A program made the position numbers and the translations under genes. Below the pieces are notes generated by a model. That model was not told where the DNA came from. It saw only the letters and a program-made list of their open reading frames with translations, and searched no databases. This document shows, in pieces, positions 26,038-34,935 of a DNA stretch of 54,355 bases (position 1 is the stretch's first letter; each line of letters starts with the position of its first letter). The stretch comes from Treponema sp. (lineage in GTDB: Bacteria > Spirochaetota > Spirochaetia > Treponematales > Treponemataceae), in contig JAHAZJ010000156.1 in assembly GCA_018385315.1 (NCBI GenBank), forward strand, positions 1 through 54,355, given 5' to 3'.

Positions 26038-28053
26038 ATGGTTAGTGATCTTTATCCTGTTATTAACGTTTTTTGTCTGTGCTTGTTTTTGATAATTCTT
26101 TTTAAAGAATTAAGCACTCCAAAAAATAATAAAAGATATAGCATGTTTTCCATTCTTATTTGGGCTATAATTTTATTTTGTGTCTTGAATTGTGTTTGGG
26201 GGTTAATAGCTTCAAAAATAATAAGGACAACACAACATACCTTTTATTTTGTAACAGTTTTATTGCATATTTCTGTTATGAGTCTTGCTATGATGTGGAT
26301 GATTTATGTAGATTCACAGCTTCATAGTTATATAATCAAACATAAAATTTTACTAGCTGCTCTTTCAATTCCTCTTGTTCTTGGAATTATACTTTTTGCT
26401 ACAAATAGAATAACAGGTCTTGTTTTTTTTCATAAAAGTTTTTTTGAATTTCAGCACAGATCCCTTTGGAAAATCTATTCTTATGGAGTATTGTTTTATT
26501 ATGTTATAGCTGTTCTGGAATGTATTTTTTTTTATTCTAAAGAAACTGATATAAGTAAGAAAAAGAAAATAAGAGCATTTTTCTTTTTCTGCTTTTTTCC
26601 ACTTATAGCATATTTTTGGAAGATTTATTATCAAGAAATTCCTTGCAAATGTATGGGATATGTTCTTGCCTGTTTATTTATTTACATTTTTAATTCTACA
26701 GAAGAAGCAATGCAGTTAAATATTCGTCTTCATGAAGCGGATAATTTTAAAAAAATTGCTACAAATGAGCAGATTTTAAGTTCAATTACAGATTCCTATG
26801 AATGTCTTTATATGTTTAAAATTGGAGGAGTATATCCTTTAGTTTTAAAAAATACCCAGCGCATAAGTGACATTGTTAGTACAGTTCATGATCCAACAAA
26901 GATTTTTAGTGAAGTAGTAAGAAAAACTACTAGTGCCGATTACCTTGAAAAAATGCTTCTTTTCACAAACCTTGCATCTTTGGAAGAAAGAATGCAGGAT
27001 AAAAAAATCGTCAGTATGGAATTTAAAGGAACACAGAATGAATGGTGTCGTGCTAGCTGGATTAAAGTTTCTGTTGATGAAGAAGGATTTTTAGATAAAG
27101 TTTTATATGCAATCCAAAACATAGATGAAGAAAAGAAAAAGGAATTGGAATTCCAGCAGAAATTAAAAACTGCCCTTGAAAATCAGAATGAAATTTATGC
27201 AGAAATATTACAGATGCAAAGTAATGGTATTCTTGTTACAGATATGGATGAAAATATTCTGACTGTAAATGAGACCGCATTAAAATTATTCCATCTTTCT
27301 GAACATGATGATTTATCAACAGTATTCCCATCTATTATTGATAAATATCTGAAAGATAAAAAAGAGGCAGTTTTTAAGAAATTGCATACAGTAAAAGTGA
27401 AAGGCGGATATTTTGCTTTTGAATTTGTGATTGAAAACCAGGAAACTGAGAATATTTATGTTTATGCTGAGTCAAAACTTGCAAAAACATCTTTAGGCAA
27501 AAAGATTTTAATTACATCGTTTGTTGATATTACAAAAAACAAAAAAGTAGAAAAAGATCTTGTTTTGCTTTCTGAAACAGATAGTCTTACGCAGATTAAC
27601 AATCGTGGAAGTGGTGCAAAAAAAATAGAATTCCTTTTTGGAAAAGAAAAAGGTGGCTTGCTTTGTATCTTTGATGTTGATAAATTTAAGTCTATAAATG
27701 ATAATTACGGTCATATTGCAGGTGATAAAGTTTTATCAGCTATTGCTGATTGTATGAAAAAAGCATTCCGAGACAAAGATGTTATTATGCGTCTTGGTGG
27801 AGATGAATTTGCTATTTATGCAGTTGGCGTTACAGAAAAACAAAATGCTCATCTGTGCATAGAAAGATTCTTTGATGAAATTAATAAAACTAAAATACAA
27901 GAAATTAATAATAACCCTGTATATATAAGTCTTGGTGCAGTTTTCTGTACAGATTTCCAAACTTATTCTTTTGATGATTATTATCATATGGCTGATAAGG
28001 CCATGTACAAGAGTAAAACATATGCAGGCCATCATTATGAATTTTTTGAATAG
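26038..28053 (+). CDS. Membrane diguanylate cyclase with PAS domain
   Basis: This 671-residue protein has seven or eight hydrophobic helices in residues 5-230 (like the 7TM histidine-kinase N-terminal sensor domain). A linker follows, then a PAS domain (about 395-505: ILVTDMDENILTVNETALKLF), and a C-terminal GGDEF domain (about 515-671). The active-site RLGGDEF is intact. RDKD, five residues upstream of GGDEF, is the inhibitory c-di-GMP I-site. It should make c-di-GMP in response to a membrane or cytosolic signal, which in treponemes can control motility. There is no clear Shine-Dalgarno. It is followed 7 bases later by azlC. Confidence 0.92.
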   Translation: MVSDLYPVINVFCLCLFLIILFKELSTPKNNKRYSMFSILIWAIILFCVLNCVWGLIASKIIRTTQHTFYFVTVLLHISVMSLAMMWMIYVDSQLHSYIIKHKILLAALSIPLVLGIILFATNRITGLVFFHKSFFEFQHRSLWKIYSYGVLFYYVIAVLECIFFYSKETDISKKKKIRAFFFFCFFPLIAYFWKIYYQEIPCKCMGYVLACLFIYIFNSTEEAMQLNIRLHEADNFKKIATNEQILSSITDSYECLYMFKIGGVYPLVLKNTQRISDIVSTVHDPTKIFSEVVRKTTSADYLEKMLLFTNLASLEERMQDKKIVSMEFKGTQNEWCRASWIKVSVDEEGFLDKVLYAIQNIDEEKKKELEFQQKLKTALENQNEIYAEILQMQSNGILVTDMDENILTVNETALKLFHLSEHDDLSTVFPSIIDKYLKDKKEAVFKKLHTVKVKGGYFAFEFVIENQETENIYVYAESKLAKTSLGKKILITSFVDITKNKKVEKDLVLLSETDSLTQINNRGSGAKKIEFLFGKEKGGLLCIFDVDKFKSINDNYGHIAGDKVLSAIADCMKKAFRDKDVIMRLGGDEFAIYAVGVTEKQNAHLCIERFFDEINKTKIQEINNNPVYISLGAVFCTDFQTYSFDDYYHMADKAMYKSKTYAGHHYEFFE

Positions 28054-28060
28054 GTAAATC

Positions 28061-28786
28061 GTGAAAAAAAATGTTTTTCTGGAAGGTCTGAGAGATGGAC
28101 TTCCTATTGGTCTTGGCTATTTTGCGGTAGCTTTTTCGTTGGGTATTGTTGCACAAAACGCAGGATTAGATGCATTACAGGGATTTATTGCAAGTTTCTT
28201 TAATGTTGCATCTGCAGGAGAGTATGCATTATTTACTTCTATTGCCGCAAAGGCAACTTATGTAGAAATTGCTGTCATTACTTTGGTAGTTAATGCTCGT
28301 TATTTATTGATGAGTTGTGCACTTTCTCAAAGATTTGATGAACACACACCAATGATTCATCGTTTTTTTGTAGGATTTGGTGTTACAGATGAGATTTTTG
28401 GAATTACCATTGGTCGTGAAGGTAATATTAATCCTATTTATAATTACGGGGCTATTGCTATTGCAGTACCATTATGGAGTTTAGGCACTTCTCTTGGTAT
28501 TATGGCTGGCAATTTTTTACCAGAAAATGTTGTAAGCGCTTTGTCTGTTGCTTTGTACGGTATGTTCCTTGCAATTATTATTCCACCTGCAAAAAAAAAT
28601 ATTGTTATTGCTATTGCCGTGATTGTTAGTTTTATTGCAAGTTATTGTTTTACAATTCTTCCATATGTGAAAACACTTTCTGGAGGAACCAGAACAATAA
28701 TTATTACAGTAGTGATTTCTTCTGCTCTGGCACTTCTAAAACCAGTTGCAGATTCAGAAGAAGAAAAAACAGTGGAGGCAGAATAA
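28061..28786 (+). CDS. azlC: AzlC-type branched-chain amino acid exporter, large subunit
   Basis: This 241-residue membrane protein with about seven helices is the AzlC half of the two-component exporter of branched-chain amino acids. GLRDGLPIGLGYFAVAFSLGIVAQNAG at the N-terminus and NARYLLMSCALSQRF are family-typical. Start is GTG 28061 with AGG 6 bases upstream. The stop overlaps the azlD ATG by one base, so the two are coupled. The C-terminus ends in an acidic tail (ADSEEEKTVEAE). Confidence 0.9.
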   Translation: MKKNVFLEGLRDGLPIGLGYFAVAFSLGIVAQNAGLDALQGFIASFFNVASAGEYALFTSIAAKATYVEIAVITLVVNARYLLMSCALSQRFDEHTPMIHRFFVGFGVTDEIFGITIGREGNINPIYNYGAIAIAVPLWSLGTSLGIMAGNFLPENVVSALSVALYGMFLAIIIPPAKKNIVIAIAVIVSFIASYCFTILPYVKTLSGGTRTIIITVVISSALALLKPVADSEEEKTVEAE

Positions 28787-29091
28787 TGTCAGCACAGATT
28801 TATATTAGTATTTTTACAGCAGCTGTCGTTTCTTATCTGATTCGTGTACTGCCACTTACTCTTATTAGAAAACCAATTAAAAACAGGTTTTTAAAATCTT
28901 TTTTATATTATGTTCCATATGTTACTCTTGCAGCCATGACATTCCCTGCAATTGTAGAAGCAACAAATTCTCCAATAGCAGGAATTCTTGCCCTTGTTGT
29001 TGGAATTGTCACTTCTTATTTTGGTGCTGGTCTGCTTCCTGTAGCCTGCGTTTGTTGTGTTGTTGTTTTTATAACTGAATTATTGTTTTAA
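28786..29091 (+). CDS. azlD: AzlD-type branched-chain amino acid exporter, small subunit
   Basis: This 101-residue membrane protein with three to four helices pairs with AzlC. MSAQIYISIFTAAVVSYLIRVLPLTLI is the typical AzlD N-terminus (xxRxLPL). The start at ATG 28786 overlaps the azlC stop and follows GGAGG. The longer open frame back to 28645 lies inside azlC and is not used. Confidence 0.9.
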   Translation: MSAQIYISIFTAAVVSYLIRVLPLTLIRKPIKNRFLKSFLYYVPYVTLAAMTFPAIVEATNSPIAGILALVVGIVTSYFGAGLLPVACVCCVVVFITELLF

Positions 29092-29120
29092 AAAAATGAC
29101 TTACCTCACTAGAAAGTCCA

Positions 29121-29167
29121 CGGACTCTTTCTGGAACTTATTGCCAAAAAGAGCCCGTTTTTTTTCA
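29121..29167 (+). terminator. Terminator after azlCD
   Basis: CTCTTTCTGG (29125-29134) pairs with CCAAAAAGAG (29144-29153) with one mismatch, extended by GG/CC, then runs into a nine-base T tract. It ends the diguanylate cyclase-azlCD transcript just before the convergent GH43 gene. Confidence 0.8.
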
Positions 29168-29186
29168 CTTTGTGACCATAAACTGA

Positions 29187-30623
29187 CTATTTGTCAAAAG
29201 TAAACTTGTTAAAAATAGCAATGTTTTCATTTGAATTTGAAAGGAATTCAAAATAGATTGCATGTTTACCAATAACTCCACTTGTAAGCTCTGTTTTAAA
29301 CTGAGTGTCACCTTTTGCCATTTTTCCAGAAGCAATTACTTTACCCTGGTAACTGTCAATTCTAATATTAATAGTCATGTCAGCAAGAGCTTCAATGTCA
29401 GCTGTCACAGTTTTTGCTGAATTAAGTCCAAACTGAAGGTAGCGGTAACCTATTGTTGTGCCATTTGTAATGTCATAAATATATTCAAAACATGATGGTG
29501 TTTTTTCATATGTAGGATTAATAACTGGACGCTTAGAACCACCGTAAAGATGAACTGCGTATCCTGCAGAAATCCATTTATATGCATCAAGACCATTTAC
29601 CTGAGGTCCCTGAGAAGTCATTTCTACAGGAACAGAACTTACAGGTTCACCTTTTTCGTCATAAGTGATTTTACCAATAAAAATTTTGCCCTTTTTGTCC
29701 ATTGCAATATCAACCGGTTCAATCATAGCCTGACGAGAAAATTCATTTACACCAGTCTGACGGTGATAGAAAATATACCACTGACCATTAACCTGCATTA
29801 AACTTCCGTGGTTATTACCCCATTTAAAAGACATGTGACCTTTGCCTTCTTTGTCAAAAATGATTTCGCCACCATTAAAACTGATATCTCCACCATCTGC
29901 AAAGCCTTCCAAAGGTTTATCACTAACTTTATAAGAAAGGAAACCATTACAATCTTCATAAACACCAAGTTCTGGCTGATGATTAATTGCTCTTTTTGAA
30001 TAAACATAAACATATTTACCCATAATTTTACGTGGTGAAGAAGCTTCAAAGAAAGCTGAATTTAAATCTAAACCACCGTCATCATCTTTTGACCATGGTG
30101 CAGAAGTATGACCAATTGGATGATCATGGAAAGTTTCCTTTTTAATAGTTGCCATATCATCATTAAGCTGGGCACAATAACTATGACAGAAACCCCAGTA
30201 AGCGTAAACGCGGCCATCATCATCAACTAAAATGCCAGGGTCAAATCCTAATTCTGTTAATCTTGGATTTTTAAAAGGTCCGGCAGGATTTTTACTTTCT
30301 GCAACCATAATTTTTGAACCTTTTGCTTCGGCAGCATACATATAAAAAGTGTCGCCTTTTTGTACAACGTCTGGAGCATAAAGAATTCCACCGTCTGTAG
30401 CTGTGTAACAAACTCCATGACAAGTCCAGTCTGTTAAATCGTCAATAGGAGCACTCCAAACCACTTGATCTGGACCACAGTATTCTGTTTTTAAAGTGTC
30501 GTGAGATCCGTAAAGATAAACTCTTTTTTTACCTTTGTATTCAAAAACTCTAGGTTCTCCATCTGGTACATGTTCCCATAATGGCATATAAGGATTTGCA
30601 CCTTTAATAAATTCTTTTTTCAT
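29187..30623 (-). CDS. Family 43 glycoside hydrolase
   Basis: This 478-residue five-bladed propeller glycosidase of GH43 is related to beta-xylosidases and alpha-L-arabinofuranosidases. The catalytic acids are visible: Asp in EHVPDGEPRVF (about 21), Asp in FDPGILVDDDGRVYAYWG (about 130), and Glu in AFFEASSPRK (about 195). About 130 C-terminal residues (from roughly 345) look like a beta-sandwich carbohydrate-binding module of the CBM6 type. No signal peptide is seen, so it is cytoplasmic and acts on imported oligosaccharides. The start codon directly follows the ftsK terminator hairpin and its U tract. Confidence 0.88.
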   Translation of the reverse strand: MKKEFIKGANPYMPLWEHVPDGEPRVFEYKGKKRVYLYGSHDTLKTEYCGPDQVVWSAPIDDLTDWTCHGVCYTATDGGILYAPDVVQKGDTFYMYAAEAKGSKIMVAESKNPAGPFKNPRLTELGFDPGILVDDDGRVYAYWGFCHSYCAQLNDDMATIKKETFHDHPIGHTSAPWSKDDDGGLDLNSAFFEASSPRKIMGKYVYVYSKRAINHQPELGVYEDCNGFLSYKVSDKPLEGFADGGDISFNGGEIIFDKEGKGHMSFKWGNNHGSLMQVNGQWYIFYHRQTGVNEFSRQAMIEPVDIAMDKKGKIFIGKITYDEKGEPVSSVPVEMTSQGPQVNGLDAYKWISAGYAVHLYGGSKRPVINPTYEKTPSCFEYIYDITNGTTIGYRYLQFGLNSAKTVTADIEALADMTINIRIDSYQGKVIASGKMAKGDTQFKTELTSGVIGKHAIYFEFLSNSNENIAIFNKFTFDK

Positions 30624-30664
30624 AAAAAAAATACCCCTGTTTATGTAAACTGGGGTATATTATA
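30624..30664 (-). terminator. ftsK terminator overlapping the GH43 leader
   Basis: On minus, ATACCCC...GGGGTAT (30658-30631), with an inner GTTTA/TAAAC extension, is followed by eight T and then, immediately, the GH43 ATG (30623). The AGGGG in the 3' arm is the only possible Shine-Dalgarno. TATAAT (30664-30659) just before the hairpin would start a GH43 transcript inside it. The hairpin may therefore end ftsK transcripts and hide the GH43 ribosome site in any read-through RNA. Confidence 0.7.
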
Positions 30665-30677
30665 CTACTGTTTTTGA

Positions 30678-33488
30678 TTATGGCATATGGAGGATTTCTC
30701 TTGGTTTGCTGCCGTTTGCAGGGCCAACAATTCCTCGCTCTTCCATTTCTTCAACCAATCTGGCAGCCCGATTATAACCAATTTTAAGTCGTCGCTGAAT
30801 ATAGCTGGCACTTGCTTTTCCAGCTTGTACAACAATTTCTAATGCCTGGTCGTACAGTGGATCTTCATCATAAGGATTTCCAAACAAATCTAAACCTTCG
30901 CCACCACCTTCGTCATCATCATCAATAAAGATTTCATCATCAATATAGTCTGGTTCGCCATATTCTTTTACAGCATTTACTACATCTTCAACTTCCTGAT
31001 CACTTACAAATGTTCCCTGAATTCGGATTGGGTTAGGATCAACGGCTGAAGCATAAAGCATATCACCTCGACCAAGAAGTTTTTCAGCACCAACACTATC
31101 AATAATAATGTTAGAGTCTGTACGGCTGGCAACCATAAAGGCAATTCGGCTTGGTATATTTGCTTTAATTAAACCAGTAATTACGTTTACAGAAGGACGT
31201 TGAGTTGCAAGCACTAGGTGAATACCAACAGCACGACTCATTGCTGTAAGACGGGCAACAATGCTTTCAAGTTCTTTGCCTGAAGTTGCCATTAAATCTG
31301 CAAATTCATCAATAATTATAACAATGTAAGGAAGTTTCTCTGTTGCAATTTCTCTTTCTTTAATTCGTTTGTTATAGCTGGAAATATCACGAACACCCAT
31401 GCTGTCTAAAAGAGCATAGCGTCTTTCCATTTCGCACAAACAATACTGTAAAGCCTGAAGTGCTTTTTTAGGTTCTGTGATTACAGGTGTCAAAAGATGG
31501 GGAATATTATTGTAAAGTTTAAGTTCAACAACTTTTGGGTCTACAAGAATCAGTTTAACATCTCTATAAGAGCGTTTATACAAAATAGAAAGAATAAGGG
31601 AGTTTACACAAACCGATTTACCAGAACCTGTAGCACCAGCAATAAGCATATGTGGTGTTTTTACCAGATCAATAAGCTGGGCCTTCCCAAGAATATCTTT
31701 ACCAAGAATTACAGGAACTGCCATAGAATCCCATTCAGGAAGCTTCATTTCTATTAATTCACGGAAACCAACTACTGAACGTTTTTTGTTTGGAACTTCA
31801 ATACCTACGGCTTGTTTTCCAGGAATTGGAGCAACAATACGGACAGAGCTGGCGGCAAGGCTAAGAGCGATGTTATCCTGAAGGGCAACAATTTTACTGA
31901 GTTTTACTCCAGGGGCTGGTAAAAGTTCAAACATAGTAACAACTGGACCTTTTTTAATACCGATGATATCTGCATCAATATTAAATTCGCTTAAAGTCTG
32001 TTTAAGATTAATAGATGCCTGTTTTGTTGCTTCATCAATAACCCAATATTGATCGTCTTTGTAGGCTGTAAGAAGATTTGTTGGAATGATATATGGTCCT
32101 TTTTTGCCATACTTATTTGCTTTTGGAGCTGGAGGTAAAGGATTTTCTTGTGGAGCAGGAATTTCCTTTTCAATATCTTCATCCATCATGCCAAAAGCAG
32201 AAGCAGCTGCTGAACCAAAGTTGATTGTGGCACCAGATTTTTCAATATCAATTTCTTCATCATCTTCTTCAAGCAGGCTTTCATCGTAATCATCAGTATT
32301 TTGAATTTCATCTTCGTAACTGTTAATCTCTGTATCTAAATCAATGTCCTCATTAAAATCTTCTTCTGAATCATCTGATTCTTTAGATTCTTCTGTAGTC
32401 ATATCAATATCATAAAAATCAGGAGAAATTGTTTTTTCTACAGGAATCTGAGTATATTCAAAATTCTGGTCGTCATCAGATTCTTCTTCAAATTCATCAG
32501 AATATTCTGGTGGAAGAGATTCTGGAGCTGGTGGAAGATTGTTCCATTCTAATTCTTCTACCTCTTCTTCTGGTTCAGATTGAGTAAGAGCAGCATATTC
32601 TTCTAGTGTTATTACAGATGCAGGATTTTCATTTACATATTCATCTTTCTTAGGTTCAACCACTATTTCTTCAGGTGCAACTTGTGAAAGAGCCGCATCA
32701 AAAAGAGATACTTCCGGTTTCTTTTCTTCAATAACAGGCTCTGCAGCTTTCTGTAATTCAGCTTTCTTTTTGAATTCTGCTTCAAAAACATTTATGGGTT
32801 CTGTTGGTTCTTCAGCCTCATTATCAACTTCAACTGCTTCCATTTCAGGTTCTTCAATTACTGTTTCCTGAGGAATTTCTTCTTCAGTTACTTCTTTGCT
32901 TTTATCATCTTCATCATCTTCATCATCTTTTTTATTTAAATTGATGATTTCTGTGGAACCATCTGGATATTTTATTGTAGTGTAGGCTACATCTTCTGCT
33001 TCTTCTGTTAAAGGATGGAGCTTAACTTTTTTAGGAGAGTGAAATAATTTCTGATTGATTTTTTCTGCAACAAGACCAGAGCCAATATATTCAATAACAA
33101 TTAAGATTGTACCAATAATAATTGAAATAAAAACTTCAACAATTTTTGTATTATCTTTTCCCAAGGCAAGAATAGAGCGACAGATTTTTTCTGTAATTAC
33201 TGCTGTAAAGAAAGGAATAATAGCTGTAATCAGGTGCATAGTTTTTTTACTAGTCCAAATGGAAGTAAAACATGATAATCCTGATATTAAAAGGAACAAT
33301 GGGATTAATATGCTGGAAAAACCATAAGCGGAAAAAATCATATTTCCAAGGACAAAGAAAATATTAGAGCTTCCTTCGTTACCAAATCCATAACCAAAAG
33401 GAAGAATAAGTAAACTAATTGTAAAAAGTGCTGATAATGTAATAAGAATAATACCAGTAATTAAGCTTGATTTATTTGAAGTCTTCAT
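30678..33488 (-). CDS. ftsK: DNA translocase FtsK
   Basis: This 936-residue FtsK/SpoIIIE pumps DNA at the division site. Four membrane helices (about 10-150) are followed by a long, very acidic linker (about 170-450, with runs such as KKDDEDDEDDKSKE). The motor comes next, with alpha/beta domains, Walker A in IAGATGSGKSV, Walker B in IIIDEFADLM, and RPSVNVITGLIKANIPSRIAF. A C-terminal gamma winged-helix (about 870-936) reads KOPS-like sites. GATAAT (33501-33496) ends 7 bases before ATG with no Shine-Dalgarno, so a leaderless start is likely. Confidence 0.96.
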   Translation of the reverse strand: MKTSNKSSLITGIILITLSALFTISLLILPFGYGFGNEGSSNIFFVLGNMIFSAYGFSSILIPLFLLISGLSCFTSIWTSKKTMHLITAIIPFFTAVITEKICRSILALGKDNTKIVEVFISIIIGTILIVIEYIGSGLVAEKINQKLFHSPKKVKLHPLTEEAEDVAYTTIKYPDGSTEIINLNKKDDEDDEDDKSKEVTEEEIPQETVIEEPEMEAVEVDNEAEEPTEPINVFEAEFKKKAELQKAAEPVIEEKKPEVSLFDAALSQVAPEEIVVEPKKDEYVNENPASVITLEEYAALTQSEPEEEVEELEWNNLPPAPESLPPEYSDEFEEESDDDQNFEYTQIPVEKTISPDFYDIDMTTEESKESDDSEEDFNEDIDLDTEINSYEDEIQNTDDYDESLLEEDDEEIDIEKSGATINFGSAAASAFGMMDEDIEKEIPAPQENPLPPAPKANKYGKKGPYIIPTNLLTAYKDDQYWVIDEATKQASINLKQTLSEFNIDADIIGIKKGPVVTMFELLPAPGVKLSKIVALQDNIALSLAASSVRIVAPIPGKQAVGIEVPNKKRSVVGFRELIEMKLPEWDSMAVPVILGKDILGKAQLIDLVKTPHMLIAGATGSGKSVCVNSLILSILYKRSYRDVKLILVDPKVVELKLYNNIPHLLTPVITEPKKALQALQYCLCEMERRYALLDSMGVRDISSYNKRIKEREIATEKLPYIVIIIDEFADLMATSGKELESIVARLTAMSRAVGIHLVLATQRPSVNVITGLIKANIPSRIAFMVASRTDSNIIIDSVGAEKLLGRGDMLYASAVDPNPIRIQGTFVSDQEVEDVVNAVKEYGEPDYIDDEIFIDDDDEGGGEGLDLFGNPYDEDPLYDQALEIVVQAGKASASYIQRRLKIGYNRAARLVEEMEERGIVGPANGSKPREILHMP

Positions 33489-33562
33489 GTTTTCAATTAT
33501 CGGATAATAAAAAAAAGAATTTAGTATTTTAGTTGTTAGTTACAAGAAAAAGAAGGTATAAT

Positions 33563-34441
33563 GTGAAAATGATTTTTAGTGGACAATTAAAATGTCACCG
33601 CTGTCCAGAATGTAATGGGCAAGGTTGTTCTAACATGCTGCCAGGTCTTGGTGGAGTTATGGATGGATATAACTTTCAGGCTAATTATAAGGCATGGAAA
33701 GAAATTTTTCAGGAAAATAGAGAAAAAATTGAATCTATAGAAATTACTCCAGCGGAAATTCGATGTGGTCCAGTTACAGGGGCACAGGAAAATATTGGTT
33801 TTTCTAATGAAAAAGATTTTTATTTTCCATATTTGCATAATTGTCTTGAAGCAGGGGTAGGCCTATGCATTGGGGATGGAACTCCAGATGAAAAATTGCT
33901 GTTTGGTGTAGAAGCTGTTAGGGATTTAAAAACGAAAGGTGCATTTTTCTTAAAACCATATCCCCAGGAAATTTTATATAAACGAATTGAACTTGTTAAA
34001 CCATATGCCAGTTTTATTGGCGTAGATATTGATTCTTATAACATTGCAACCATGCGTAATCTTGTTCATCTGGAAAAAAAGACTGCTGTTCAACTTGAAG
34101 ATTTACGACAAAAAGCAGGTCTTCCGTTTGTAATAAAAGGTGTATTTACCAGGGAAGATATTGAGCTTGTAAAAGAATTAAAGCCAGATGTAGTTTATAT
34201 CAGTAATCACGGGGGACGTGTAGAAACCAGAATGGGAAGTACAGGACGGTTTTTACAGGAAAATGCTGCAGAATTAAAAAAGCATTGTAAAGAAATCTGG
34301 GTAGACGGAGGAATCAGAACAAAGCAGGATATTCAAACAGCTTTATATCTTGGTGCAAATCAGGTGATTCTTGCCCGGCCATTTATTAAGGCTACTTTTG
34401 ATGGATGCTTTGAAAAAGTATTCAACAAGCTTCTAAAATAA
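33563..34441 (+). CDS. FMN-dependent alpha-hydroxy-acid oxidoreductase-like protein
   Basis: This 292-residue TIM-barrel flavoprotein is related to lactate/glycolate oxidases. PFVIKGVFTREDIELVKELKPDVVYISNHGGR carries the catalytic His (SNHGGR) and the FMN Lys (IKG). WVDGGIRTKQDIQTALYLGANQVILARP is the phosphate site. It is shorter than classical members (about 350) and begins with a cysteine cluster, C-x2-C-x2-C-x4-C (CHRCPECNGQGC), known in anaerobe relatives and possibly a metal or Fe-S site. Start GTG 33563 (AGAAGG six bases upstream) is preferred over ATG 33569. Substrate unknown. Confidence 0.8.
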   Translation: MKMIFSGQLKCHRCPECNGQGCSNMLPGLGGVMDGYNFQANYKAWKEIFQENREKIESIEITPAEIRCGPVTGAQENIGFSNEKDFYFPYLHNCLEAGVGLCIGDGTPDEKLLFGVEAVRDLKTKGAFFLKPYPQEILYKRIELVKPYASFIGVDIDSYNIATMRNLVHLEKKTAVQLEDLRQKAGLPFVIKGVFTREDIELVKELKPDVVYISNHGGRVETRMGSTGRFLQENAAELKKHCKEIWVDGGIRTKQDIQTALYLGANQVILARPFIKATFDGCFEKVFNKLLK

Positions 34442-34497
34442 AATTTGTTATATTATTTATATATGGTATAATGAATTATCATTTTGGAGGTAAACGA

Positions 34498-34746
34498 ATG
34501 ATTTTAGTTATTATCTTAGAAATTCTCATTGGTGCTCTTGTAGGTTGGCTTGCAGGTAAATTGATGAAAAGTAAAAATAAGAGATTCTGGATTAACTGTC
34601 TTGTTGGTATTGTTGGATCTTTCCTTGGTGGATGGATTGGCGGTCTTCTTGGTATTGGTGGAGGAATCTTAGGCTTCGTTATGTCAATCGTTGGTACATG
34701 TTTACTGATCGTTATTCTTCGCCTTATTTTGGGAAAGAAATTCTAG
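34498..34746 (+). CDS. GlsB/YeaQ/YmgE family membrane protein
   Basis: This 82-residue protein of three hydrophobic helices has the family pattern GALVGWLAGKLM, then INCLVGIVGSFLGGWIGGLLGIGGG. The family is called stress-response or transglycosylase-associated, but its biochemical role is not known. Start: ATG 34498 follows GGAGG by 8 bases, so the longer frame from 34471 is not used. A terminator follows. Confidence 0.88.
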   Translation: MILVIILEILIGALVGWLAGKLMKSKNKRFWINCLVGIVGSFLGGWIGGLLGIGGGILGFVMSIVGTCLLIVILRLILGKKF

Positions 34747-34770
34747 TTAAATAATCTTTTTATTTTATGT

Positions 34771-34829
34771 AACTATTCAATTAAGTTTTAAATAATTTTA
34801 CACTAAACTTTATTGAATAGTTTTTTTTT
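34771..34829 (+). terminator. Terminator after the GlsB-like gene
   Basis: AACTATTCAATTAAGTTT (34771-34788) pairs with AAACTTTATTGAATAGTT (34805-34822) with one mismatch, followed by a run of nine T. Confidence 0.88.
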
Positions 34830-34935
34830 GACTTAGTTTTTTTATATTAATTTTTACAGTGGTGTATATATGACGTTACGAGTGTAGCCAAGAAATCTTA
34901 TTTAAATAATTTCTTTTCTTTGTTATTATAAAGCC

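Noticed and set aside
27736..28035. 99-residue minus-strand frame in the GGDEF domain
   Set aside because: It is a shadow of the catalytic domain, with no ribosome site or recognisable motif.
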